Source: CAYFTL01 sp964346145 (GTDB taxonomy: Bacteria; Bacillota; Clostridia; Christensenellales; Aristaeellaceae). From it: 64,000 nt of DNA. Position numbers and translations under genes: made by a program. Shown here one piece after another: positions 17,733 to 25,897 of the stretch. The stretch covers positions 1 to 64,000 of the forward strand of contig CAYFTL010000006.1 in assembly GCA_964346145.1 (NCBI GenBank), given 5' to 3'. The notes beneath the pieces were generated by a model. That model was not told where the DNA came from. It saw only the letters and a program-made list of their open reading frames with translations, and did not search any database. Each line of letters opens with the position of its first letter. Position 1 is the first letter of the stretch.

Positions 17733-18644
17733 TTACAGGCTTTCCCCTAAAATACGCACTTCGGTTTCCAGCGTCACGCCGTGCAAATCCTTCACTGTCT
17801 TTTGAATGTGCTCAATCAGCGCCAGCACATCGGCTGCGGTTGCATTGCCGGTGTTCACAATAAACCCGGCGTGCTTTTTCGACACCTGGGCACCGCCGAT
17901 GGTATAACCCTTCAGCCCGCTCTGATCGATGAGCGTGCCCGCAAAGTAACCCGTGGGCCGTTTGAAAACCGAACCTGCGCTGGGCATTTCCAGCGGCTGC
18001 TTGTCTGCGCGCCTGGCGTTCAACTCGTCCATCTTCCGGCGAATCCCTTCTTTGTCGCCACGCTGCAGCTCAAATCCCGCTTCCAGCACCACGCCCTTGT
18101 GCTCCAGCACCACGCTGGTTCTGTATCCATATTGCATCTGGTCGCAGGACAGCACCTGCACCTTGCCGTCCAAAAACACCCGCGCCCAAGCCAGGCAATC
18201 GCTGATTTGTCCATCGTAAGCTCCGGCGTTCATCACCACGCCGCCGCCCACCGTGCCTGGGATTCCGGTGGCAAACTCCAGCCCCGTCAAGCCTTCGGCC
18301 TGGGCCGCATCGCTCACGTCTGCCAGGGTTGCGCCCGCCTGGGCTACGATGGTGTCGCCTTCCACGCAAACCTTTGCATAGTCGGAGGCGACCACGATGA
18401 CCAATCCGCGGATGCCGCCATCCTTCACAATCAAATTGGATCCCTTGCCCATCAGCATAAACGGCACATCGTTGTCTCGGCAAACTTCTATCGCCCGAAC
18501 TACCTGCTCCTCATTTTGGGAAAACGCCATCAAATCGGCGCTTCCCCCCACCTTCATCGTGGTGTATTCCGCCATGGGTACGCTGCGCAACAGCTTATCC
18601 TGTCCAAACACCGAACCCAGTTCGGCATACAGTCGCTCCAACAT
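17733..18644 (-). CDS. murB: UDP-N-acetylenolpyruvoylglucosamine reductase
   Basis: Catalyses the second committed step of peptidoglycan precursor synthesis, reducing the enolpyruvyl ether with NADPH through FAD. The 303-residue product has the FAD-binding segments TTMKVGGSADLM and GIPGTVGGGVVMNAGAY, the proton-donor Ser in MPSAGSVFKRP and the catalytic Glu in LETEVRILGE. It has the compact form typical of Bacillota. GGAGG lies seven bases before the ATG. murB next to rapZ and whiA is a recurring arrangement in Clostridia. Confidence 0.97.
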   Translation of the reverse strand: MLERLYAELGSVFGQDKLLRSVPMAEYTTMKVGGSADLMAFSQNEEQVVRAIEVCRDNDVPFMLMGKGSNLIVKDGGIRGLVIVVASDYAKVCVEGDTIVAQAGATLADVSDAAQAEGLTGLEFATGIPGTVGGGVVMNAGAYDGQISDCLAWARVFLDGKVQVLSCDQMQYGYRTSVVLEHKGVVLEAGFELQRGDKEGIRRKMDELNARRADKQPLEMPSAGSVFKRPTGYFAGTLIDQSGLKGYTIGGAQVSKKHAGFIVNTGNATAADVLALIEHIQKTVKDLHGVTLETEVRILGESL

Positions 18645-18679
18645 CTATTCCTCCAATATCCCTACATTTTCTACAAACA

Positions 18680-19702
18680 TCAAATCGGCTTGATCAATCC
18701 GGCCACCTGCTGGGCTTTGTGCCCGAGCAGCGTGTGCAACGCCTCCCTATCGGGCACCCGCGAACACATCACCAAACCGTGGCCTTCAAGCGCCACGCCT
18801 TCAAGCTCTGCCGGCAACAGCACGCTGTCACCGCTGGTGAGGCAAAGCTCTCCCTCTTGCCAGAGTAGCTTCACCGGCTCCAGCGCAGTCAGCATGGTCA
18901 TCCGCCCGCTTTCCAGCGGCATATGTCCCGCCACATTGTAACGCCACAGCTCAAAGTTTTCATCCGCAATATAAACGGTCTGTACGCCGCCTTCACATTC
19001 AACGGCCACCCCGTCCTGCTTCTCCATTTTCAGCTCGGCCCTGGTCACATCCAGCGCCTGATCGGTGTGCAGCGCTCTGGGCTGTCCATCGGCGCCCACG
19101 CGTCCCCAGTCCCAAAATCTGTAGGTCACGTCGCTGGACTGCTGAATTTCATACACCACGATCCCGCCACCCAGCGCGTGTACCATGCCGTGGGGAATGT
19201 ATAAAACATCCCCCGGCTCCACAGCGATCCAGCGCAGCGCGTTTTCCAAATCGCCCTCTTCAACCCGTTGGCGCAACTGCCTTTGATCGTGCACATTCAC
19301 TCCATACACCAACTTGGCATCTTCCTTGCACTCCAGCACCACCCAAGCTTCGGTCTTGCCCAGCTTGCCCTCGTGCTGCTTGGCGTACTCATCCCCAGGG
19401 TGCACCTGCACCGACAGCATCTCCTTGGCATCCAACAGCTTGAGCAGCAGTGGAAACTCGTCAAACTTTTTACCGGTGAGCCTCTCCCCCCAACGGGCAA
19501 TCATCTCGCTTAAAGACTTGCCCTTGTGCTGACCGTTTGCCACCACGCTGTTCATGCCGGCAAGCGCCGAAACTTCCAGGCTCTCGCCGGTCCTGTCGTC
19601 GGGGGCTTCCTTGCCAAACAGCGCTTCCAGGCGGTCGCCACCCCATGGAGTTTGTTCTCCATGTCGAAAATAGGGACTCATCAAAAGTGGATACAAATTC
19701 AT
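18680..19702 (-). CDS. manA: Class I mannose-6-phosphate isomerase
   Basis: Interconverts mannose-6-phosphate and fructose-6-phosphate using zinc. The 340-residue product matches the shorter Bacillus type. Zinc-ligand segments are VQVHPGDEYAK, GKTEAWVVLE and GMVHALGGGIVVYEIQQ, followed by the RFWDWGR active-site segment. AGGAGG precedes the ATG. It is 35 bases upstream of murB on the same strand. It may feed mannose or activated mannose sugars. Confidence 0.95.
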   Translation of the reverse strand: MNLYPLLMSPYFRHGEQTPWGGDRLEALFGKEAPDDRTGESLEVSALAGMNSVVANGQHKGKSLSEMIARWGERLTGKKFDEFPLLLKLLDAKEMLSVQVHPGDEYAKQHEGKLGKTEAWVVLECKEDAKLVYGVNVHDQRQLRQRVEEGDLENALRWIAVEPGDVLYIPHGMVHALGGGIVVYEIQQSSDVTYRFWDWGRVGADGQPRALHTDQALDVTRAELKMEKQDGVAVECEGGVQTVYIADENFELWRYNVAGHMPLESGRMTMLTALEPVKLLWQEGELCLTSGDSVLLPAELEGVALEGHGLVMCSRVPDREALHTLLGHKAQQVAGLIKPI

Positions 19703-19767
19703 CTATTCCATTCCTCCTGCCGAGATTGACGCTCTGCGCTTCGTTCGTGTACAATAAACAAACGGGC

Positions 19768-20139
19768 TTAGCGCACCGCCGGCACAATTTCAAACCAATA
19801 GCCGTCCGGGTCTGCAATAAAATACAGCCCCATCGCCGTATTTTCATAGCAGATGCAGCCCATCTGCTTGTGGTGGGCGTAGGCAGCTTCATAATCGTCC
19901 ACCCTAAAACAAACATGGGTTTCGTTTTCGCCCAAATCGTACTTCTGCGGGTGGTCGCGCAGCCAAGTCAGCTCAAGCAGAGCGCCGCTTACGCCGTCCT
20001 CCAAAAACGCCAGTTTAAAGGAACCGTCGCCGCTTTCCTTGATTCGAGCCACCTCCAGGCCCAGGGCCTCCTTGTAAAAATCAATGCTCTTGTCGAGGTC
20101 CGTAACATTTAAATTGGTGTGCGCATATACAAACTTCAC
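19768..20139 (-). CDS. VOC family (glyoxalase I-like) protein
   Basis: A 123-residue protein with the two beta-alpha-beta modules of the vicinal oxygen chelate fold. HTNLNVTDLDKSIDFYKEAL and the closing ADPDGYWFEIVPA match lactoylglutathione lyase-like members, with candidate metal ligands His at the start, Glu (LLELT), His (ETHVCFRVDD) and Glu (FEIVP). GTG at 20139 is the start because GGGAGG lies seven bases before it. It follows the MBL-fold gene by 18 bases; that pairing recalls a glyoxalase I/II partnership, but the MBL protein is not a clear glyoxalase II. Confidence 0.88.
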   Translation of the reverse strand: MKFVYAHTNLNVTDLDKSIDFYKEALGLEVARIKESGDGSFKLAFLEDGVSGALLELTWLRDHPQKYDLGENETHVCFRVDDYEAAYAHHKQMGCICYENTAMGLYFIADPDGYWFEIVPAVR

Positions 20140-20157
20140 GAATATTCCTCCCAACTT

Positions 20158-20832
20158 TTAAATAAAATCCATGGTTTCTCCGGGCGTAGCAAGCACTTTT
20201 ACCTGTACTCCCTCCGGCAACTGTTTCCGTGAAAACTCCACCGCACAGCACGGATCTCCCCAAAAATGCATCGGAATCAACAACCTCGGACAAAACCTTT
20301 GAACGAATATGTCGGCTCCTTCACCGCAAGTCGGTCCCATACGCCCGTCCACCGGGAAAAACGCCACATCAATAGGTTCCTCGGGCATTGAATCGAGCAC
20401 TTTGTCAAACGATATCCGCGCTTCCTGCACGAAGGCCTCATCGGCCTCGTTGCGCCAGTGCCAGAAATTTAAATCTCCCGCGTGGAAAATCGTGTACCCG
20501 TCCGCCTGCACCAGAAAGCTCACGCCCTCGTCGGTGGAGCCGAATGCGCGCACGCGCACTTCTGCCTTTTGCCAGCTCTGCCCGGGATGCATATAAATAC
20601 CCGGCAAACCTTGGGGCAAATCGTAACCCAAAACGCAGTCGGCCATCTCACCGCACGCCCAGTCTATAACCACGGGAGCGAAGTGGTCGCCGTGGCGATG
20701 GCTCACCAGCACCACAACCTGTTTGCCTGCGTGTTCGGGCAAATCCCGGCCGTCCCCTTGGTAATCAAAAATCAGCAGCGCGCCGTCCAGTTCCACATAA
20801 AAAGCGCTGTGCTTTATATAAGTTATTTTCAT
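20158..20832 (-). CDS. MBL-fold metal-dependent hydrolase (UlaG-like)
   Basis: A 224-residue metallo-beta-lactamase-fold protein. The metal motif is SHRHGDHF, with further ligands in FHAGDLNFWH and PMHFW. The short loop design resembles UlaG/YtkL-type hydrolases rather than glyoxalase II or beta-lactamase. ATG 20832 is chosen because GGGAG lies just before it; the frame is open for 20 more codons without a site. It heads a probable transcript with the VOC gene. The substrate is unknown. Confidence 0.87.
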   Translation of the reverse strand: MKITYIKHSAFYVELDGALLIFDYQGDGRDLPEHAGKQVVVLVSHRHGDHFAPVVIDWACGEMADCVLGYDLPQGLPGIYMHPGQSWQKAEVRVRAFGSTDEGVSFLVQADGYTIFHAGDLNFWHWRNEADEAFVQEARISFDKVLDSMPEEPIDVAFFPVDGRMGPTCGEGADIFVQRFCPRLLIPMHFWGDPCCAVEFSRKQLPEGVQVKVLATPGETMDFI

Positions 20833-20851
20833 CAAACCACTCCCAATTATA

Positions 20852-20879
20852 ATTGTACACGCGGGGTTGCCGCTGTCAA
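20852..20879 (-). promoter_or_regulatory. Predicted promoter of the MBL-VOC genes
   Basis: On the minus strand TTGACA (20879-20874) and TACAAT (20857-20852) are 16 bases apart, leaving a short leader before the start at 20832. The divergent helicase gene starts at 20912. Confidence 0.6.
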
Positions 20880-20911
20880 GCGCACAATCCACCAGTTTTT
20901 AGGAGGTTTTT

Positions 20912-23254
20912 TTGACCGTGGAATCTATTCGCATCAGCGCCCGCGCGCTGGCCGAGTTCGTTTTTGAAAGCGGTGATCTTTGGCTGGATGCGCAATCCAT
21001 CGCCCGCATGCAGGACGGCATCCGCGGCCACTTAAAGTTGCAAGCCGAATATCCGCCCGATTACCGCGCCGAGGTCCCCGTTCGGCTGGATTTGGAGTTT
21101 GCCGATCTGGTTTTGAACCTGCACGGGCGCATAGACGGGCTGGGCAGCCTGTACGGCATCCCCCTAATCGAAGAAATCAAAACCACGGCACTAAACCCGG
21201 CTCAAATCGGCGTGGACGATTATCCTGTGCACTGGGCCCAGGCACTCATCTACGCCCATATCATCGCCCAAGTTCAAGGCGAATCCCAGCTGCACGTCCG
21301 CCTTACCTACTACAACCTCAGCGGACAAAAATCCAGCTTTACCCGCCAGTTTAGCGCGCAACAGCTTGAAGACATCGTCAGCGGCTATGTGCAACAATAT
21401 CTTCAGTGGTTGCGCCCTCTGCTTCGTGTCAAAGCCAAGACCCGGTCTTCGGCTAAGCAAATGCGTTTCCCCTACCAGGATTATCGCGATGGCCAGCACG
21501 AAATGAGCCGCCACAGCTATTGGGCGCTGAAAGATAGAAAAAAGCTTTTGTGCCAGGCTCCCACCGGCATCGGCAAAACCTCAGCCGCCCTGTTTCCCGC
21601 CATTAAAGCCTTGGGCGAAGGCCTGGTCAGCCACGTGTTCTACCTCACCGCCCGGGGCACTACCCAGCAAGCCGCCCTCTCTGCCGTTGATTTCATGCGG
21701 GCCCAGGGTCTTCATCTGCGCGCGATCACCCTCACCGCCAAGGACAAAATCTGTCCCTACGGCGAGCGCCGCTGTCATCCCGAAGACTGCGATAGGGCGC
21801 GCGGGTATTTCGACCGCAGGCGCGCCGCCATGTTAAGCGCCCTGGAAATCGACAATCTGGACAAACCAGCCATCCTTTCACTGGCTGAAAAATTCGACCT
21901 GTGCCCTTTCGAACTCTCCTTGGACATCTCGGAAACCGCCGACGTGGTGATCTGTGATTACAACTATGCCTTTGACCCCAGGGTCAAACTCAAGCGTTTT
22001 TTTATGGACAAGGGCGATTACGCGCTGCTCATTGATGAGGCGCACAACCTGCCCGACCGCGCGCGTGAAATGCTCTCGGCCCAGCTCAACCAAAAAGATT
22101 TCAGCCAGCTGCGCACCGCAATCGGCAAAATAGAGGGGCGAAAGTCTCCGCTGTACAAACAGCTTACCACGCTGCTGAAAGCCTTTAAGTCGATTCATGA
22201 GGCAATCGAAGAGCCCACCTCCAGCCAAACGCCGCCCCAGACCTTGTGCGATGCGGCATCGGAGTTTGCGGATTTTGCCCGCCCTTTGCTCTCCGAATCC
22301 CACTCTGCAGGCCAACCTCTAGCCGATTGCGTGTTCGCTTGCATCAATTTTGTGCGCGTCTGTCAGGCCTACGACGAGGATTTCTACACCACCCTATATC
22401 AGCCTTCGGCCCGCAACACCCAGGTCAAGCTGCTTTGCTTCGATCCTTCCAAGGCCCTGGCCGACTGCTTTAAAAAGGTGCGCGGTGCGGTGCTGTTTTC
22501 GGCCACCCTGTCGCCGCTTTCCTACTACGCCGATCTGCTTAGCATAGACGAAGAACAGGGCGATGCACTGCTCAGCCTGCCTTCGCCCTTCCCGCCCGAT
22601 CGCTTGCAAGTACTGCGCATAGCGCTGCCCACCCGCTACCGCCAGCGGGAACAGTCGGCAACCTCCGTCGCCCAAGCCATCGCCGCTCTGTGCCAAAGCC
22701 ACCGCGGCAACTATCTGGCCTGCTTTCCCTCCCACGCCTACCTGCGCCAAATCGCAGAAATCTTTGCTGCCTTGGCACCCGATGTGCGCGTACTCATCCA
22801 ACAGGGCGATATGGATGACGCAGCGCGCCAACATTTCATCGATCAGTTTGTAGAAGATCCCGCACAAACCATGGTGGCCTTCATCGCCATGGGCGGCGTA
22901 TTCGGCGAAGGAATCGATTTGCCCGGCAGCCGCTTGTCGGGTGCCGCCATCGTCGGGGTAGGGCTTCCCCAAATCAACCTACAGCAAAATGTGCTCGCTC
23001 AACTGTACAACGACCGCTTTGACGACGGCTTCGCCTATGCCTATCAATACCCCGGCATGTGCCGTGTGCTACAGGCAGCCGGCCGGGTCATCCGGAGCGA
23101 AACCGATCTGGGTGCCGTACTGCTCCTGGACGATCGCTTTTTCTCCCCCCAATACGAGCAGCTACTCCCGCCCTATTGGCAAATCGGAGATGTGCGCACC
23201 ATCGATCAGCTTAAAACCCGGCTAAACGCTTTTTGGCAGCGCTATATGCAATAA
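20912..23254 (+). CDS. RecB-type nuclease fused to an XPD/DinG-like iron-sulfur DNA helicase
   Basis: The 780-residue protein joins two domains. Residues 1 to about 130 show a full RecB/Cas4-type PD-(D/E)xK set: His40, Asp75 (HGRIDG), Glu88-x-Lys90 (IEEIKTT) and a downstream QxxxY motif (HWAQALIYAH). From about residue 210 comes a superfamily 2 helicase with Walker A (APTGIGKTS), four cysteines in the iron-sulfur position (KDKICPYGERRC, DC, KFDLC), a DEAH box (LIDEAHNL, near residue 372), and the C-terminal motifs LFSATLSP and QAAGRVIRSETD. The start is TTG at 20912, five bases after AGGAGG. A role in DNA repair is expected; the exact pathway is unknown. Confidence 0.9.
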   Translation: MTVESIRISARALAEFVFESGDLWLDAQSIARMQDGIRGHLKLQAEYPPDYRAEVPVRLDLEFADLVLNLHGRIDGLGSLYGIPLIEEIKTTALNPAQIGVDDYPVHWAQALIYAHIIAQVQGESQLHVRLTYYNLSGQKSSFTRQFSAQQLEDIVSGYVQQYLQWLRPLLRVKAKTRSSAKQMRFPYQDYRDGQHEMSRHSYWALKDRKKLLCQAPTGIGKTSAALFPAIKALGEGLVSHVFYLTARGTTQQAALSAVDFMRAQGLHLRAITLTAKDKICPYGERRCHPEDCDRARGYFDRRRAAMLSALEIDNLDKPAILSLAEKFDLCPFELSLDISETADVVICDYNYAFDPRVKLKRFFMDKGDYALLIDEAHNLPDRAREMLSAQLNQKDFSQLRTAIGKIEGRKSPLYKQLTTLLKAFKSIHEAIEEPTSSQTPPQTLCDAASEFADFARPLLSESHSAGQPLADCVFACINFVRVCQAYDEDFYTTLYQPSARNTQVKLLCFDPSKALADCFKKVRGAVLFSATLSPLSYYADLLSIDEEQGDALLSLPSPFPPDRLQVLRIALPTRYRQREQSATSVAQAIAALCQSHRGNYLACFPSHAYLRQIAEIFAALAPDVRVLIQQGDMDDAARQHFIDQFVEDPAQTMVAFIAMGGVFGEGIDLPGSRLSGAAIVGVGLPQINLQQNVLAQLYNDRFDDGFAYAYQYPGMCRVLQAAGRVIRSETDLGAVLLLDDRFFSPQYEQLLPPYWQIGDVRTIDQLKTRLNAFWQRYMQ

Positions 23255-23276
23255 ATATGGCCTCCTGCCTCGTGCG

Positions 23277-23305
23277 TTGAGCTTTGAATGCAAATCTGCT
23301 ACAAT
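23277..23305 (+). promoter_or_regulatory. Predicted promoter of cimA
   Basis: TTGAGC (23277-23282) and TACAAT (23300-23305) are 17 bases apart, about 47 bases before the cimA start. The -10 is inside the left arm of a palindrome, listed separately. Confidence 0.65.
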
Positions 23306-23323
23306 GGTGTTTATTGTAGCAGA
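23295..23323 (+). promoter_or_regulatory. Palindrome overlapping the cimA promoter
   Basis: Perfect 11-base arms (23295-23305 and 23313-23323; TCTGCTACAAT and its complement) flank a 7-base spacer. The left arm contains the -10 and the spacer would hold the transcription start. There is no T-tract, so it is not a terminator, and no T-box features are present. A repressor site for branched-chain amino-acid control is the simplest reading. Confidence 0.6.
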
Positions 23324-23352
23324 ATATAGAATAATCAAAGGAGGGGTTGCGT

Positions 23353-24951
23353 ATGGCCGAACCCGCTGCCCGGCGTATTTCGGTGCTGGATACTACGCTG
23401 CGCGATGGCGCGCAAAGCGAAGGCATCATCTTTTCACTGGAAGATAAACTTTCCATCATTCGCCTGCTTGACGATCTGGGTGTCGACTATATTGAAGCCG
23501 GAAACCCCGCTTCCAACCCCAAAGATGCCGAGCTCTTTCGCTTTGCCAAAGAACATATGCAACTAAAACAATCTCGCCTCACCGCTTTTGGCTCCACCTG
23601 CCGGGTGGGCACTGATGCCCTTCAGGATTCGGGGCTTGCCGCGCTGATCGATGCGGGCGCCTCCTGCGTTTCGTTGTTTGGCAAAAGCTCCATCTTCCAC
23701 GTTACCGAGGTCATTAAGACCAGCCCTGAAGAAAACCTGCGCATCATCCACGATTCCGTGGCCTATTTGGTCCAAAACGGCGTCGAAGTATTGTTTGATG
23801 CCGAACACTTTTTTGACGGCTTTCTGATCGACGGCGAATATGCACTCAAATGTCTCAAAGCCGCACAATCGGCCGGCGCAAGCTGGCTGGTGTTGTGCGA
23901 TACCAACGGCGGAACCTTGCCGGGAGATATTCAAATCGTCACCCAACAGGTGACCGGCTCCTTGAATCTGCCCGTCGCCATCCACTGCCACAACGATTCG
24001 GGATTGGCCACCGCGGGCACGCTGCGCGCCGTCATGGCGGGCGCTACCCAGGTGCAAGGCACCATCAATGGCTATGGGGAGCGCTGCGGTAACGCCAATC
24101 TGTGCGAAATCTTGCCCAATCTGCAGCTGAAAATGCACATGGACTGCCTGCCCACCGGCGCACTGACCCGGCTTACCTCAACGGCGCGTTCCATCGGCGA
24201 AATCGCCAACATCTCCATCAACGAGCACAGCCCCTATGTAGGCCGCAGCGCCTTCGCCCACAAGGGCGGTATGCACATTGACGGCGTCATGAAAAACCAC
24301 AAAAGCTTTGAACACATCAAACCCGAATGGGTGGGCAACCACCGGCGGTATCTGCTGTCCGAAATGGCCGGTCGCGGCGCACTGCTGGGCAAATTGAGCA
24401 CCCTGGCGCCAACCCTGACCAAAGACAGTCCCGAAGTCGTCGCCATCATGGAGGAACTCAAACAGCTGGAAGCCGACGGCTACTCCTTCGAAAACGCCAC
24501 CGCCTCTCTGGAGCTGCGACTGCTGGGTGCCCTGGGCCAGCGCCAACACTTCTTTGAAGTGCTGGACTTTCAAGTGATCTCCCGCAAAGCGAACAGCACC
24601 AAAAATACCCAGGCCTTCGTCAAAATCCGGGTGGACAACAAATCCGAACTCAGCGCCGAAGAGGGCGACGGCCCCATCAACGCGCTGGACCTGGCCCTCA
24701 GGAAGGCTCTGCTGCTGTTCTTCCCCTGCATCGAACAAATGCACCTGGCAGATTTTAAGGTGCGCGTGGTCAACAACAACGGCACCGCTTCCGCTGTGCG
24801 CGTCTATATCGAATCCACCGACGGCAAACACGTGTGGGGCACCGTGGGCGTTTCCTCCAACATTATCGAAGCTGGTTTTATCGCCCTGGCAGACTCCATC
24901 GAATATCTGCTGCTCAACCATTCCACCAACTGGCAACGAAACCGCCTTTAA
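23353..24951 (+). CDS. cimA: (R)-citramalate synthase
   Basis: Condenses acetyl-CoA with pyruvate to form citramalate, the threonine-independent entry to isoleucine. The 532-residue protein has an HMGL/DRE-TIM barrel with LDTTLRDGAQSEGI at the start, the metal histidines in AIHCHNDSGLATA, and NGYGERCGNANLCE, then a C-terminal LeuA-type regulatory domain (residues about 390-510). TLRDGAQ with the EGI(I/S)FSLEDKL segment separates this group from 2-isopropylmalate and homocitrate synthases. ATG at 23353 follows AAGGAGGGG at good distance; an in-frame TTG at 23347 is too close to it. The C-terminal domain implies feedback control by isoleucine. Confidence 0.93.
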   Translation: MAEPAARRISVLDTTLRDGAQSEGIIFSLEDKLSIIRLLDDLGVDYIEAGNPASNPKDAELFRFAKEHMQLKQSRLTAFGSTCRVGTDALQDSGLAALIDAGASCVSLFGKSSIFHVTEVIKTSPEENLRIIHDSVAYLVQNGVEVLFDAEHFFDGFLIDGEYALKCLKAAQSAGASWLVLCDTNGGTLPGDIQIVTQQVTGSLNLPVAIHCHNDSGLATAGTLRAVMAGATQVQGTINGYGERCGNANLCEILPNLQLKMHMDCLPTGALTRLTSTARSIGEIANISINEHSPYVGRSAFAHKGGMHIDGVMKNHKSFEHIKPEWVGNHRRYLLSEMAGRGALLGKLSTLAPTLTKDSPEVVAIMEELKQLEADGYSFENATASLELRLLGALGQRQHFFEVLDFQVISRKANSTKNTQAFVKIRVDNKSELSAEEGDGPINALDLALRKALLLFFPCIEQMHLADFKVRVVNNNGTASAVRVYIESTDGKHVWGTVGVSSNIIEAGFIALADSIEYLLLNHSTNWQRNRL

Positions 24952-25005
24952 AAAACAAAGTCAGAATCAACCACTTCCCATCGCTTAAGTATTTTTCAAG
25001 CCAAC

Positions 25006-25025
25006 AGCGCGCTCGGCGCGCTTTT
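25006..25025 (+). terminator. Probable terminator after cimA
   Basis: A 7-bp GC-only core stem (AGCGCGC with GCGCGCT, loop TCG) is followed by a short TTTT. The T-tract is short, so termination may be partial, and parA lies close downstream. Confidence 0.55.
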
Positions 25026-25044
25026 CATTTGAAGGGAAATCCTA

Positions 25045-25050
25045 TATAAT
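25045..25050 (+). promoter_or_regulatory. Predicted -10 of the parA-parB promoter
   Basis: A consensus TATAAT lies 47 bases before parA. The best -35 candidate 17 bases upstream is TTTTCA at 25022-25027, which overlaps the terminator tail, so the -35 is weak. Confidence 0.45.
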
Positions 25051-25097
25051 ATAGAAAATGGATTTATTCGCCCATCGGCTGAAAGAAGGAGAACAAC

Positions 25098-25865
25098 TTG
25101 GGTAAAATCATAGCAATCACCAACCAAAAAGGCGGCGTGGGCAAAACCACCACATCGGTAAACTTGAGCGCCTGCCTGGCGGCCGCCGGCCAGAAAGTGC
25201 TGTTGATCGACATCGATCCCCAGGGCAACGCCACCAGCGGCCTGGGCCAGTCCAAGGACAACGAGCTTTCGGTGTACGATGTGTTGGTGAGCGATCAGCC
25301 CGCACAAGGCGCGATTCTGGAAACCGGCTACGGCCCTTTGTCGGTCCTGCCCTCCTCTCCGGATTTGTCGGGCGCAGAAATCGAGCTGGTCGGTGTCGAT
25401 CAGCGGGAACAGCTGCTGTCCCGCGCCCTTGAACCGATACGCGATAATTTTGACTATATCCTAATCGATTGCCCGCCCTCCCTGGGCTTGTTAACGCTGA
25501 ACTCTCTTGCCGCCGCCGACAGCGTGCTGGTGCCCATTCAGTGCGAATACTATGCGCTGGAAGGTGTCGGTCAACTGATGAGCACACTGCAAATCGTGCA
25601 AAAACGCTTAAACCCCAATCTGGGCGTGGAAGGCGTGGTGCTCACCATGCTGGATGGGCGCACTAACCTAGGCATCCAAGTGGTACAAGAGGTCAAAAAA
25701 CACTTCAAAGACCGCGTGTTTTCTTCCATCATTCCGCGTAACGTGCGCTTGAGCGAAGCGCCCAGCCACGGTTTGCCCATCCACTTGTACGACCCCAAAA
25801 GCACGGGCGCCCAGGCCTACGCCGATCTGGCCCAAGAATTGATCGATTGGAACAAACAAAATTAA
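25098..25865 (+). CDS. parA: Chromosome partitioning ATPase ParA/Soj
   Basis: A 255-residue deviant-Walker ATPase that works with ParB and parS to separate chromosome origins. It has KGGVGKTT at the N-terminus, DIDPQGNATSGLG (A-prime motif) and LIDCPPSLGLLTLN (Walker B). The start is TTG at 25098 with AAGGAG seven bases upstream. It lacks the long N-terminal DNA-binding extension of plasmid type Ia proteins, so it is the chromosomal Soj type. parB follows 32 bases later. Confidence 0.95.
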   Translation: MGKIIAITNQKGGVGKTTTSVNLSACLAAAGQKVLLIDIDPQGNATSGLGQSKDNELSVYDVLVSDQPAQGAILETGYGPLSVLPSSPDLSGAEIELVGVDQREQLLSRALEPIRDNFDYILIDCPPSLGLLTLNSLAAADSVLVPIQCEYYALEGVGQLMSTLQIVQKRLNPNLGVEGVVLTMLDGRTNLGIQVVQEVKKHFKDRVFSSIIPRNVRLSEAPSHGLPIHLYDPKSTGAQAYADLAQELIDWNKQN

Positions 25866-25897
25866 CCCGCCCGCTTACCCAAAGGAGGAACATATAA

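Noticed and set aside
17781..18941. A 386-codon plus-strand frame opposite murB and manA
   Set aside because: It is antisense to two firm genes, shows no family features and has no ribosome site.
23281..23352. T-box or other riboswitch before cimA
   Set aside because: The leader is too short and lacks a T-box sequence and terminator; the palindrome overlaps the promoter, so a protein site is likelier.
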